A DNA stretch of 64,000 nt from an uncultured delta proteobacterium. GTDB lineage: Bacteria > Desulfobacterota > Desulfobulbia > Desulfobulbales > Desulfurivibrionaceae. The notes under the pieces were generated by a model. It was given only the letters and a program-made list of their open reading frames with translations, did not search any database and was not told the origin of the DNA. Made by a program: the position numbers and the translations under genes. Shown in pieces: positions 1 to 8,775 of this stretch (within the stretch, counting starts at the first letter, position 1; the number at the start of each line of letters is the position of its first letter). Where the stretch lies: NCBI GenBank assembly GCA_903869265.1, contig CAIPYE010000015.1, forward strand, positions 62,001 to 126,000, written 5' to 3'.

Positions 1-569
1 TTGCCGCCGGATACCGGCGCAACGGCAACACCATCTATGCCATGCGTTGCCCGGACTGTACGGCCTGTGTGCCCATCCGGCTTGCGATGGAAACCTTCCG
101 CCCCTCCCGGAATATGCGGCGTATCCGCCTGCGGAATCAGGATATCGAGATCAGCCTGGGGCCGCTTGAGGTGACGCCGGAAAAGCTTCAATTGCTGGAT
201 CGCTTTTTAAACAGCCGCTATCCTGGCCGGGCCAGCACGGCCCTGGACTATTACAGCGGTTTTTTTGTCAACTCCCTCGCCCCGAGCATGGAAATATCCT
301 TCCGAGTCTCTGGAAAGCTGGTGGGGGTGTCCATTGTCGATCTGGCCGAGCGCAGCCTGAGCGCGGTGTATTTTTATTTTGACCCGGCTTTTGAGAAAAG
401 AAGCCTGGGGACCTTCAATATTCTGTATCTGGCCGAGTTTGCCAGCCGCGAAGATTGCGACTATCTCTATCTTGGTTATTGGATTGAGCCGGTGGCTGCC
501 ATGACCTATAAGGCCCGTTTTCGGCCCCATTATCTCTTGATAAACGGCGAATGGGTGCAGGTGGATTGA
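1..569 (+). CDS. bpt: Aspartate/glutamate leucyltransferase (Bpt), 5' end outside the window
   Basis: The frame is open from base 3 through the stop at 569, so the gene begins before the window. It transfers an amino acid from aminoacyl-tRNA to the N-terminus of proteins bearing Asp or Glu, marking them for degradation by the N-end rule. The visible part has the family's cysteine motif (CPDCTACVPIR), followed by RPSRNMRR, then LSAVYFYFDP, RSLGTFNILY and the C-terminal YLYLGYWI...YKARFRP signature. An internal ATG at 42 is not the real start because the conserved region already runs upstream of it. The next gene follows 23 bases later in the same direction. Confidence 0.88.
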   Translation, partial: AAGYRRNGNTIYAMRCPDCTACVPIRLAMETFRPSRNMRRIRLRNQDIEISLGPLEVTPEKLQLLDRFLNSRYPGRASTALDYYSGFFVNSLAPSMEISFRVSGKLVGVSIVDLAERSLSAVYFYFDPAFEKRSLGTFNILYLAEFASREDCDYLYLGYWIEPVAAMTYKARFRPHYLLINGEWVQVD

Positions 570-592
570 TGCACAACACAAGGAGCAGGTAA

Positions 593-1357
593 ATGTTTGG
601 TTTTTTTCGATCAGCAAAAAGCAAGGGCGGCCAAACCGTTGGTTCGGAAGGGCTTGATCCCCAAACCCAGCACCAGCAGGAGCGGGAACAGTTTCAGGAG
701 GTGCTGGAATCCTTCAATGCCTCCCGCATCGAAGAGCGGTTGAAAGTGCTGGACATTTTTCTTTCCGTGGAAGAGCATCTGACCCTGACCGGGCTGGAGG
801 GGATCATCAGGGAAAAAAGACCGGAGTTGCTGGACCGGGAGTTTCTTAAGGAAACCATGGAGATGTTCTGCCAGTTCGGCTTTGCCCAGAAACAACTGTT
901 TGTAACCCAGGAACCGGTGTACGAACACCACCACCTCGGCATGCACCATGACCATTTCATCTGCACCCGCTGTGGCAAGATTCAGGAGTTTGCCAACCAC
1001 GATCTTGAAAGGCTCCAGCACGAAATAGCTCGGCAGTTCCAATTCCACCCGCTACAGCACAAGATGGAGATCTACGGCCTCTGCGCCTTATGTATGGCGC
1101 AACGGGAACCGGCCCTGTCCTTGCAGTATGCCGCCAACGGCGAACGGGTGCGGATCGTCACCATCTTGGGCGGCAGGGAGGTGCAGGCCCGGCTGAGCGA
1201 TATGGGCCTTGCGGTGGGGACATGCCTGGAGATCGTCAGCAATCATTCCGCCGGACCGCTCATCGTGGCAAGCAAGGGGACGCGCCTGGCCATCAATGCC
1301 GGTCTGGCCAAAAAGGTCATGGTGGCGCATGCTTGCCGACAGGCCGATGAATTGTAA
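593..1357 (+). CDS. Fur-family metalloregulator fused to a C-terminal FeoA domain
   Basis: This 254-residue protein joins two iron-related modules. Residues about 40-170 form a Fur-type winged helix and dimerisation region with metal-binding features: EHHH at 111-114, HHDHF, C124xxC127 and C164xxC167. Residues about 178-247 form a FeoA/SH3-like domain (GERVRIVTILGG...RLSDMGLAVGT...). The first 40 residues are polar and of unknown role. An AGGAG sits 7 bases before the ATG. Fur proteins repress or activate metal-uptake genes; FeoA domains normally accompany FeoB or sit at the end of DtxR-type regulators. No feoB is visible here. The metal sensed (iron, zinc or manganese) cannot be told from sequence alone. 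Confidence 0.85.
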   Translation: MFGFFRSAKSKGGQTVGSEGLDPQTQHQQEREQFQEVLESFNASRIEERLKVLDIFLSVEEHLTLTGLEGIIREKRPELLDREFLKETMEMFCQFGFAQKQLFVTQEPVYEHHHLGMHHDHFICTRCGKIQEFANHDLERLQHEIARQFQFHPLQHKMEIYGLCALCMAQREPALSLQYAANGERVRIVTILGGREVQARLSDMGLAVGTCLEIVSNHSAGPLIVASKGTRLAINAGLAKKVMVAHACRQADEL

Positions 1358-1383
1358 GGGTGTCATGCCTGTTGATTCAGTCC

Positions 1384-1413
1384 CTTGACATCTCCCCTGA
1401 ACGGTCCCATACT
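1384..1413 (+). promoter_or_regulatory. Promoter of the zinc-knuckle/Hsp20/Lon operon, possibly heat-shock type
   Basis: TTGACA at 1385-1390 and CATACT at 1408-1413 are separated by 17 bases, a good sigma-70 layout. The same stretch also reads CTTGACA-N15-CCCATAC, which resembles the sigma-32 pattern CTTGAA...CCCAT. It lies about 75 bases before the first gene of a proteostasis operon. Which sigma factor uses it is inference. Confidence 0.5.
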
Positions 1414-1488
1414 TTTCACATGGGGTGCGAAGCAATACGTCTCAGTCACGCTGGCGGGCTCTTCAATTTTTGGACGAGGAGGGGTGTT

Positions 1489-1671
1489 ATGAACGGTGCG
1501 GATAAAAAGGTGTGTCCTGAATGCAACGGCGAAAAGGTGATCCGGGGAACCTGCGAATGCAACAGTGAGTGGCGCGGGTCCAAGGTCGGCGATGACTGGA
1601 ACGATTGCCAGTGCGTGCCGCAGGTGACATGCCCCGTGTGCAAGGGGACCGGGTTTGTCGAACATCCTTAG
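1489..1671 (+). CDS. Mini zinc-knuckle protein with DnaJ-like CxxCxGxG motif
   Basis: This is a 60-residue protein. The ATG at 1489 is chosen because GGAGGGG lies just before it; a longer upstream reading frame covers promoter sequence. Cysteines are paired: C9xxC12, C22xC24, C40xC42 and C48xxC51 followed by KGTG. The last pair reads CPVCKGTGF, the form found in the zinc-binding repeats of DnaJ and related chaperones. There is no J domain. It lies 44 bases upstream of an Hsp20 gene and then Lon, so a role in protein quality control is plausible but unproven. Confidence 0.7.
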   Translation: MNGADKKVCPECNGEKVIRGTCECNSEWRGSKVGDDWNDCQCVPQVTCPVCKGTGFVEHP

Positions 1672-1715
1672 TCGGGGTTGTCTTCCGCAAAAAGCGAGGG
1701 AAAGGAAGAAAGGCC

Positions 1716-2138
1716 ATGGATCACTCCAGAAAAAAGCATTTCTTTGGCACAACGCTCAACGGATTTTCGCAGAGCATGACCCTGCGAGGCGTGGGCTTCA
1801 TGTTTCATGCCGGGAACTGGTTCCCTGCCGCGGATGTGTATGAGACCGCATCGGCGATCATCGTTTGCATTGATATCTCCGGCATGGAGCCGGAGAGCCT
1901 TGCCGTGATGGTCGAGGAGTCGCAGGTCACTGTTTCCGGAAGGCGGGGATATGAGCCGCAGGACCAGGTAGCGAATATTCATCAATTGGAGATTGAGCGG
2001 GGGTTTTTCGAGCGGTCCATCTCCTTGCCCAAAATGGTTGATGTTTCCAGGGTGGTTTCTGAAAGCAGGAACGGCTTTCTTCTGATTACCCTGCCTTTGC
2101 GGCGCAGCACTGGAAAAATCAGGATTACCGTGGGATAA
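1716..2138 (+). CDS. Hsp20/alpha-crystallin family small heat-shock protein
   Basis: This 140-residue protein is a probable ATP-independent chaperone that holds unfolded proteins. The start at 1716 follows a purine-rich AAGGAAGAAAGG; a longer frame reaches back into the preceding gene and is rejected. The alpha-crystallin domain spans about residues 33-138: PAADVYETASAIIVCIDISG, then the F-E-R-S-I-S-L-P strand, and a C-terminal LLITLPL followed by IRITV. The usual AGNGVLTI motif appears here as ESRNGFLLITLP. It sits between the zinc-knuckle gene and lon, probably in one operon. Confidence 0.85.
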   Translation: MDHSRKKHFFGTTLNGFSQSMTLRGVGFMFHAGNWFPAADVYETASAIIVCIDISGMEPESLAVMVEESQVTVSGRRGYEPQDQVANIHQLEIERGFFERSISLPKMVDVSRVVSESRNGFLLITLPLRRSTGKIRITVG

Positions 2139-2196
2139 GGCTGGAAATCGGCGGGTTTTCTTTTACCTGAACACAAAACGATGCAGGTTGAAAATC

Positions 2197-4587
2197 ATGG
2201 GCGAAGACGACAAGCAAAAAGAAACGGAAGCTTCGGAGCCAAAAACTGAACATCGCGGGAATCCCAGCGATTTGCCGGTGCCGGAGATTCTGCCGGTGCT
2301 GCCCCTGCACGGCTTTGTTTTTTTCCCTGGCATGGGTTTCCCGATGAATATCCTGCATCCGGCCTCCCAGAAGCTCATCGACGATGCGGTTCTGAAAGAC
2401 CGTTTGGTGGCCATTGTCAGCCACAGGGAGCCTGCCGAGGAAAAGCAGGAAAAGGTCGAGCCCCAGCACCTCTACAAGATAGGGGTGTTGGGCTACATCC
2501 ACAAACTGGTCAAGGTCAAGGAGGGCGGCGGCTATCAGGTTTTGATCAGCGCCATCAAAAAACTGGAGCTGGTCGAGTTTGTCCAGCAAGAACCCTACCT
2601 GACAGCCAAGGTTGCCGTTATCCCCATGGAGGTGGAAGAGGACAAGGAGGTTGAGGCGCTGGTGCTCAACCTACGCACCCAGTTTAAAAAACTGGCGGAG
2701 TTGTTGTCGCTGCCGGTTGAACTTGTCGCCACCATCGAATCTCTGTCCGATCCTTTTTATATCTCCTATCTGGTGATTTCCCAGCTCAACCTCACCCCGG
2801 TGGAGGAACAGGAAATCCTTGAGATTCAGCCGGGCAAGGGACTGATGCACCGGACCGCCCGCGAACTCAACAAGCGGCTGGAAACGGCCCAGATGAGCCA
2901 GGATATCCAGAAGAGCATCAAGGAGGATACGGATCAGAAGCAGCGGGATTTTTTTCTGCACCAGCAGCTCAATGCCATCCGCAAGGAGCTTGGCGAGGAT
3001 GAGGAAAATCTCGATCTCAAGGAGTTGCGGGAAAAATTTGCTCAGATCGAGTTGCCTTCGGAGGCCAAAAAGACTGCGGAAAAGGAACTTGACCGCTTGG
3101 CCCGCATCTCGCCGTCCTCGCCGGAATACACGGTTTCCCGGACCTATCTTGACTGGCTTCTTGATCTGCCCTGGCTGACATCCACCCACGATTCCCTGGA
3201 TATCGTCAAGGCCCAGCAGGTGATGGACGAAGACCATTACGGCCTGGCTGAGATCAAAAAGCGGATCATCGAGTTTCTCGCGGTGCGCAAGCTCAAGCAG
3301 GACATGCACGGGCCGATTCTCTGCTTTGTCGGCCCGCCGGGCGTGGGCAAGACCTCGCTCGGCCAATCCATCGCCCGGTCCATGGGCCGCAAGTTCATCC
3401 GCATTTCCCTGGGCGGAGTGCGGGACGAGGCGGAGATCCGCGGGCATCGGCGCACCTATATCGGCGCCCTGCCAGGCCGCATCATTCAGAGCCTGCGCAA
3501 GGCCGGGGCCAACAACCCGCTCTTCATGCTGGATGAGATTGACAAGCTGGGCATGGATTTTCGGGGCGATCCCTCTTCGGCCCTGCTGGAGGTGCTGGAC
3601 CCGGAGCAGAACTTCACCTTTGCCGATCACTACCTGGAGATACCCTTTGATCTCTCCAAGGTGATGTTCATCACCACGGCCAATCTCCTCGACAATATCC
3701 CCGGCCCTTTACGCGACCGGATGGAGGTCATCGAGCTGTCCGGCTATACCCAGGATGAAAAACTCAACATTGCCAAGCGCCACCTCCTGCCCAAGCAGTT
3801 GGAGGCCCATGCCATCAGCGGGGATGACCTGAAGATCGATGATCAGGCAATCCGCATGGTGATCCGCTCGTATACCCGAGAGGCTGGGGTCAGAAACCTG
3901 GAGCGCAAGCTTGCCGCGATCTGCCGGGGGGTTGCCAAGGAGATTGTCACCGGCAAGACCGGCGCCACCCTGATCAATGCGGCCAATCTTGTCACCTATC
4001 TCGGACCCATCCAGTTTTTCCCCGAGACCAAGGCCCGGTCTTGGGGGCCTGGGCTGGCCACCGGGCTGGCCTGGACTCCTGTGGGCGGCGAGCTGTTGTT
4101 CATCGAGGTGGCCAAGATGAAGGGCAAGGGCAATCTCACCATGACCGGCAAACTGGGGGATGTGATGAAGGAGTCGGCCACTGCCGCCCTGACCTATATC
4201 CGCTCCCATGCCAAGGAGCTGGGGGTTGACGAAGCAATCTTTGCCAAGATCGACCTGCACATCCATGTGCCGGAGGGCGCCATCCCCAAGGACGGGCCTT
4301 CAGCCGGGGTGGCCATGGTCACCGCCCTGACCTCGCTGCTCACCGGGCGAACGGTGAGCAAGGACATGGCCATGACCGGCGAGATCACCCTGCGCGGCGA
4401 TGTGCTGCCGGTGGGCGGGATCAAGGAAAAGGTTCTGGCCGCGGTGCGGGCCGGGATCAAGGAGATTGTTTTGCCTGCGCTTAATGAGAAGGATGTGGTG
4501 GAGATTCCGGATAATGTGAAAGAGGATGTCCGGTTCCATCTGGTGCAGGACATCAAGGAGGCCTTGGCTCTGACGTTGGAGGGGTAG
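2197..4587 (+). CDS. lon: ATP-dependent protease La (Lon)
   Basis: Lon is a cytosolic AAA+ serine-lysine protease that degrades misfolded and regulatory proteins. The 796-residue product has the N-terminal substrate-binding domain (about 30-230), a central AAA+ module with Walker A GPPGVGKT starting at residue 379, and a C-terminal peptidase domain. The catalytic Ser is in PKDGPSAG (S702) and the Lys in GGIKEK (about K745). I prefer ATG 2197 over a TTG at 2188 because CAGG is properly spaced from the ATG. It is the third gene of the Zn-knuckle/Hsp20/Lon cluster. Length is normal for the family. Confidence 0.96.
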   Translation: MGEDDKQKETEASEPKTEHRGNPSDLPVPEILPVLPLHGFVFFPGMGFPMNILHPASQKLIDDAVLKDRLVAIVSHREPAEEKQEKVEPQHLYKIGVLGYIHKLVKVKEGGGYQVLISAIKKLELVEFVQQEPYLTAKVAVIPMEVEEDKEVEALVLNLRTQFKKLAELLSLPVELVATIESLSDPFYISYLVISQLNLTPVEEQEILEIQPGKGLMHRTARELNKRLETAQMSQDIQKSIKEDTDQKQRDFFLHQQLNAIRKELGEDEENLDLKELREKFAQIELPSEAKKTAEKELDRLARISPSSPEYTVSRTYLDWLLDLPWLTSTHDSLDIVKAQQVMDEDHYGLAEIKKRIIEFLAVRKLKQDMHGPILCFVGPPGVGKTSLGQSIARSMGRKFIRISLGGVRDEAEIRGHRRTYIGALPGRIIQSLRKAGANNPLFMLDEIDKLGMDFRGDPSSALLEVLDPEQNFTFADHYLEIPFDLSKVMFITTANLLDNIPGPLRDRMEVIELSGYTQDEKLNIAKRHLLPKQLEAHAISGDDLKIDDQAIRMVIRSYTREAGVRNLERKLAAICRGVAKEIVTGKTGATLINAANLVTYLGPIQFFPETKARSWGPGLATGLAWTPVGGELLFIEVAKMKGKGNLTMTGKLGDVMKESATAALTYIRSHAKELGVDEAIFAKIDLHIHVPEGAIPKDGPSAGVAMVTALTSLLTGRTVSKDMAMTGEITLRGDVLPVGGIKEKVLAAVRAGIKEIVLPALNEKDVVEIPDNVKEDVRFHLVQDIKEALALTLEG

Positions 4588-4710
4588 GGGCATGGCCAAG
4601 AAATCCTTTCCCCTCTTCAAAAAGGCACCTCCATGTTCGCTGGCGAACGCATCAAGATGCGGTTTAAAGATGGCGTAGGGGCAAAATGCTTCTCCTGCTT
4701 GGAAAACCGT

Positions 4711-6660
4711 TCAGGACGAATTCTTTTTTTCTTCCCCCATTGCCTCTGCAACCTTTGTGGCAAGATCGTTCATGGTGAAGGGTTTCTGGATAAAATTCAC
4801 GCCCTCCTCAAGCACGCCATGTTGCCCGATGACGCTTGCAGTGTAACCGGACATGAAAAGCACCCGTACACCAGGCATGATTACCCGAATTTTTCCCCGC
4901 AGTTGTGCGCCGTTCATCTCCGGCATCACCACATCGGTCATCAGCAGAGTGATCTGTCGGGACTCCTCCTCGCAGAGAGCCAAGGCCATGGTGGGTGTTT
5001 CTGCAACCAGCACGGTGTGGCCTAGGGTTTTAAGCATTTGGGTGGTCATCTCCCGCACCATGGCATCGTCTTCGACCAAGAGGATGGTGGCTTGCTGAAC
5101 GCAAGAGGGGGGCGGAGCCGCAACCGAGTCTTTTTTTATTTGCTGTTCCCCCATATATCGCGGGAGGTAGATTTGGAAAGTACTCCCGGCACCGGGTTTG
5201 CTGGTGGCCCTGATTTGGCCGTTGTGCTGCTTGACGATTCCATAGACCGTGGCCAAACCGAGTCCGGTGCCCTGTCCTGTTCCCTTGGTGGTAAAAAAAG
5301 GTTCAAATATATGGGCCAGAATTTCCGGTTCTATGCCGGAGCCGTTGTCGCTGACCTCCAGAAGGACGTAGTTGCCGTGAGCGCAATCCGTCCAATACCG
5401 GCAGCTGTCCGAATCAAGTATGGTGTTGCGGAGTTCAATCGCTATCTTGCCGCAGCCAGGGCAGGCATCTCGTGCATTGACCACCAAGTTGATGAGAATC
5501 TGGTCCAACTGGGAGGGGTCGAATTTCACCGGCCAGAGATCATCAGTGCCCTGGAGGATGAGTTCGATGTCTTCCCCAATCAGGCGGAGCAGGGTCTTCT
5601 GCAGGGATTGAAGGTGGTCATTCAGGTTGATGGGGACGGGCATGATCGTTTGCTGCCGCGAAAAGGCAAGAAGTTGGCGGGCGATATCCCGGGAGCGAAG
5701 AGCCGCATTTTTGATCTGACCAACATTTTCGCGTATCGGGTCTGACTGCGATATTTTGACTTCCATCATCTCTGCATAACCAAGGATGACGCTCAGCATG
5801 TTGTTGAAGTCGTGGGCGACCCCTCCAGCGAGACGGCCGACGGATTCCATTTTCTGGGCTTGATGCAATTGGGCTTGCAACCGCTCCCGTTCCTTCTCCT
5901 CGCTCTTCTGGTCGGTTAGGTCGCGAACATAGGCGATAAAATACGCCTCATTCTCAAATTTGAGATAGTTGACAGTGATTTCCACCGGCAGGGTGTTGCC
6001 GTTCTTCCTTCGGTGAACCCCTTCGAATGCCTTGGGAGTTTCGATTTCGACGTAGTTCGCGGCGTGCCTTTGCCATCCTTCCTTGGTGAGGCCCGGATTA
6101 ATGTCGAACACGGTCATGGTGCAGAGTTCCTCGCGGGTATAGCCGAGATTCTTGCAGAGCTGTTCGTTGACGCTCTGGATACTGCCGTCCATGGCAATTC
6201 GCAGCATGGCGATCGAGGAATGATCGAGGCTGAATTGGATCAATTTCAGTTCTTTTTCAGACTTTTTGCGTTCGATGGTATCGCGGACAAAAACTACACG
6301 GAAGTCGGTGGATCCGAGGCTGATCTTTTTGGCTGAAACCTCTACAGGGATGAGTGTGCCGTCTTTATGGCGATGAAAGGTCTCGGTAAAGAGTTCGCAA
6401 AAGTGGTTCTTGTCCTGTGCTGGGCGTAGCCAAGCAGTGTACCACTGCTCCTGTGAATATCCCGGCTCTATCTCCCACGGATGCAGCTGTTTGAGCTCGT
6501 CGTGGCTATAGCCGAGCAACCTACAGGCCTGTTGGTTAACATAGGAAAAATTACCATCCTTGTTGACCCAGAAGACGGCATAAGGAGCCTGATCAAGGGA
6601 GAGGTACAGTAACTGCTGCAAAGGGACATCATGTCCGTTCTCGAGAGACAGTCCGATCAT
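4711..6660 (-). CDS. PAS-PAS hybrid sensor histidine kinase with receiver domain
   Basis: This soluble 649-residue hybrid kinase has no membrane segment. Its order is PAS (about 13-135), PAS (about 140-260), HisKA, ATPase and receiver. The phosphoacceptor His lies in VAHDFNN (H283). The ATPase domain shows NLVVNARDAC, DNGSGI and GTGLGLATVYG. The C-terminal receiver has the acidic pair LLVEDD and the acceptor LLMTDVVMPEM. HDFNN-type kinases usually autophosphorylate and pass phosphate to their own receiver, then to an HPt or a partner. No output regulator sits beside it. It lies 117 bases downstream of the DUF2156 gene on the same strand. Confidence 0.92.
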   Translation of the reverse strand: MIGLSLENGHDVPLQQLLYLSLDQAPYAVFWVNKDGNFSYVNQQACRLLGYSHDELKQLHPWEIEPGYSQEQWYTAWLRPAQDKNHFCELFTETFHRHKDGTLIPVEVSAKKISLGSTDFRVVFVRDTIERKKSEKELKLIQFSLDHSSIAMLRIAMDGSIQSVNEQLCKNLGYTREELCTMTVFDINPGLTKEGWQRHAANYVEIETPKAFEGVHRRKNGNTLPVEITVNYLKFENEAYFIAYVRDLTDQKSEEKERERLQAQLHQAQKMESVGRLAGGVAHDFNNMLSVILGYAEMMEVKISQSDPIRENVGQIKNAALRSRDIARQLLAFSRQQTIMPVPINLNDHLQSLQKTLLRLIGEDIELILQGTDDLWPVKFDPSQLDQILINLVVNARDACPGCGKIAIELRNTILDSDSCRYWTDCAHGNYVLLEVSDNGSGIEPEILAHIFEPFFTTKGTGQGTGLGLATVYGIVKQHNGQIRATSKPGAGSTFQIYLPRYMGEQQIKKDSVAAPPPSCVQQATILLVEDDAMVREMTTQMLKTLGHTVLVAETPTMALALCEEESRQITLLMTDVVMPEMNGAQLRGKIRVIMPGVRVLFMSGYTASVIGQHGVLEEGVNFIQKPFTMNDLATKVAEAMGEEKKNSS

Positions 6661-6777
6661 TGCGGGATATTATCTCCCCATGGTGTTGGATTGGACCCAG
6701 GTGAAAAGGGTTTCTTTCTCTCCCTACATAGAAAGCGTATCTGTTTCAGGGGTTGTCGTCAAGCGGGACTCATTCCG

Positions 6778-7644
6778 TCATCTTTTGGGAAGAACCGTAT
6801 ATTTCTCCACCAGATGGTCGGGAAAGTAGCTCTCCTTGGCCTGGCGCAGGCCTGGGATGCCGAGGTCCTGTTCCCTGTTCACATAGGTGAATCCGGTGAG
6901 GGCCTCTCGGGCGAACCAGTGGGTAATGAGCTGGCCGAGGCCAGAAATATTCGGCATCGCTTTTTCAAAATGCCATACCGCGGTGTCGAGGCTGAGTGGC
7001 TCGGCCACGGCATAGGCAGCGATCTTGCCATCCACCCGGATGGCGCCGCCAAGGCACTCGAATGCCTCGAAGTGTTCCAAGGTCTCACGGATCGACGCAT
7101 CCTCGCCCGCAAGATCTAGGTTGATTGCGCATTCGCGTATCTCGCACCAGTGGCTCTGCATGGCCAAACATTCGGCGAGGATTGGAGGCGAGAAAGGTTC
7201 GTACTCGCAGCGGTACTGCTCCAAGCAGCTCTTTATGTGGTTACGCTTCTTTGAATAGTTGCGGCCAGCAAGCTCGGCTAGATCTCGCACCCTGTAGACG
7301 TAATCGGCATTGTCCCGATCTGTTGCCACTACATAGCCGATTTGGCGCAATTGTTCCGCTTCAGGGGCGGGAATTCTCACCATCCGGGAGAAGGTGTACG
7401 TGGCCGCAACCTCTTCAATGGACAGGGGGCCGATTGGCGAGCCGAAGAGTACCGTGGGTTCGCGGCCCCCCTTCTCTGTCACCCAGAAGATCAGGGTGTC
7501 ATCCACCACATGGAACCATACTGGCCGGGTGTGTCGCCAGGCAAAGAGATTGGTGAAGGTCAGCTCTGAGATCGTAGGGGGAAATTTTTGGAGATATTCC
7601 GTAATGGATAGTCTGTCATCAAGGGTAAGTCGGCGCAGGTTCAT
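6778..7644 (-). CDS. DUF2156 protein (phosphatidylglycerol lysyltransferase C-terminal-like, GNAT fold)
   Basis: This 288-residue protein starts at the ATG whose upstream sequence is AGGAG with 5-base spacing; 25 extra upstream codons are rejected. The family has a double GNAT fold, as in the soluble half of lysyl-phosphatidylglycerol synthase MprF. Visible family features are FTNLFAWR near the start, NYSKKRNHIK in the middle, and the end FTYVNREQDLGIPGLRQAK, typical of the acyl/aminoacyl-donor site. There is no membrane domain, so it is not a complete MprF. It probably transfers an acyl or aminoacyl group, but the substrate is unknown. Confidence 0.8.
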   Translation of the reverse strand: MNLRRLTLDDRLSITEYLQKFPPTISELTFTNLFAWRHTRPVWFHVVDDTLIFWVTEKGGREPTVLFGSPIGPLSIEEVAATYTFSRMVRIPAPEAEQLRQIGYVVATDRDNADYVYRVRDLAELAGRNYSKKRNHIKSCLEQYRCEYEPFSPPILAECLAMQSHWCEIRECAINLDLAGEDASIRETLEHFEAFECLGGAIRVDGKIAAYAVAEPLSLDTAVWHFEKAMPNISGLGQLITHWFAREALTGFTYVNREQDLGIPGLRQAKESYFPDHLVEKYTVLPKR

Positions 7645-7792
7645 GGGGCTCCTGTGAAGGTGTGGGGTAGGATCAGTATAGAGGCGTCGCAGGATTCTCG
7701 CAATTGATTCCCTTGCCAAAGGTGCGTTGCTTTTCTTGCAAATACGGAGAAATCCGTATAGATTGTGCCTCTTGCAAAAAAACAGAAAAACG

Positions 7793-7894
7793 CCCTTCGA
7801 CAGGCTCAGGGCGAACGGTAGCTATCTTGCATTATAGTTTCTTCCGTTCATGCTGAGTCCTTCGACGTTGCTCAGGAGAGCCTTGTCGAAGCGC
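7793..7894. repeat. Dispersed palindromic repeat, copy 1
   Basis: A short arm (7793-7818, beginning CCCTTCGACAGGCTCAGG) faces a longer arm (7844-7894) across a spacer of about 25 bases. The outer ends read TTCGAC and GTCGAA, and the inner ends are GAACGG and CCGTTC. The long arm contains a second nested TTCGAC and CTCAGGAGAGCC. The same design recurs in opposite orientation at 55319-55414. It ends about 20 bases before ispH. It resembles REP/MITE-type elements with CCTTCGACAGGCTCAGG cores that occur in many proteobacterial genomes. Confidence 0.8.
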
Positions 7895-7914
7895 CATAGA
7901 AAAAAGGTGAACAG

Positions 7915-8763
7915 ATGGAAGTGGTGCTTGCCAAGAACGCAGGCTTTTGCATGGGGGTGCGGAGGGCGGTCGATACCACCCTCGGCATGGTCCAGAAGGG
8001 CGAAACCACCATTGCCACCTTTGGCCCGCTGATCCACAACCCGCAGGTTTTGAAACTGCTTGAGGAGCAGGGGGTGCGGATTCTCACCGAGATTCCGGTC
8101 CAGGCAACCGGGTCCATTATCATCCGGGCTCACGGCATTCCCCCTGATGAGAAAAAGAAACTGGAAGCCACCGGCGCCAGGGTGGAGGATGCCACCTGCC
8201 CGCGGGTGCTCAAGGTGCAGGCCATCATCGCCAGATACAAGAAAGAGGGCTTTGCCACGGTGATTATCGGCGACCGCGACCATGCCGAGGTGGAAGGGCT
8301 CATGGGCTATGCCGGCAACACCGGGCAGGTGGTGAACAGCGAGGCGGATGTCGCGGCCCTGCGGCTTGATGGCCCGTACATCATCGTCAGCCAGACCACC
8401 CAGGACGAGCATCTTTTTGAAAGGCTCAAAGAGTTGATCCTGCAAAAATATCCCAGGGGTGAAGTGTTCAACACCATCTGCGACTCCACCCATAAGCGGC
8501 AGGAGGAGGTCCGCCAGCTCTGCCAGGAGGTTGAAGCCCTGGTGGTTGTGGGTGGAAAGACCAGCGCCAACACCAAGCGACTGGGAGAGATTGCCGAAAG
8601 CCTGGGCTGTCCAGTGTTCATGGTAGAATCGGAAACGGATCTTGAGCCTCAGGCCTTGGCAGGCTATGGCCGGGTAGGGGTTACGGCCGGGGCCTCCACC
8701 CCGAACTGGGTGATCGGTCGGATTGTGGAAGTGTTGGAGAATATAACGGCGAAGACGCCTTGA
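7915..8763 (+). CDS. ispH: 4-hydroxy-3-methylbut-2-enyl diphosphate reductase (IspH/LytB)
   Basis: IspH performs the last step of the MEP isoprenoid pathway, reducing HMBPP to IPP and DMAPP with a [4Fe-4S] cluster. The 282-residue protein carries the three cluster cysteines C12 (NAGFCMGV), C95 (DATCPRV) and C189 (NTICDST), plus the substrate histidines in HNPQV and RAHG. AAGG lies 7 bases before the ATG. The gene heads a run in the order ispH, ftsY, djlA-like, with only 12 bases to ftsY. Confidence 0.96.
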   Translation: MEVVLAKNAGFCMGVRRAVDTTLGMVQKGETTIATFGPLIHNPQVLKLLEEQGVRILTEIPVQATGSIIIRAHGIPPDEKKKLEATGARVEDATCPRVLKVQAIIARYKKEGFATVIIGDRDHAEVEGLMGYAGNTGQVVNSEADVAALRLDGPYIIVSQTTQDEHLFERLKELILQKYPRGEVFNTICDSTHKRQEEVRQLCQEVEALVVVGGKTSANTKRLGEIAESLGCPVFMVESETDLEPQALAGYGRVGVTAGASTPNWVIGRIVEVLENITAKTP

Positions 8764-8775
8764 GAGGGATGAAGC

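Noticed and set aside
2671-3630. 319-codon antisense frame within lon
   Set aside because: Shadow of lon; no ribosome site and no recognisable domain.
4633-5025. Plus-strand frame after lon with His and Cys residues
   Set aside because: Most of it lies opposite the receiver domain of the hybrid kinase and no motif survives inspection.
7742-7759. ATACGGA-GAAA-TCCGTAT hairpin as a terminator or riboswitch
   Set aside because: Seven-base stem without a T tract and too short for a riboswitch; left unassigned.
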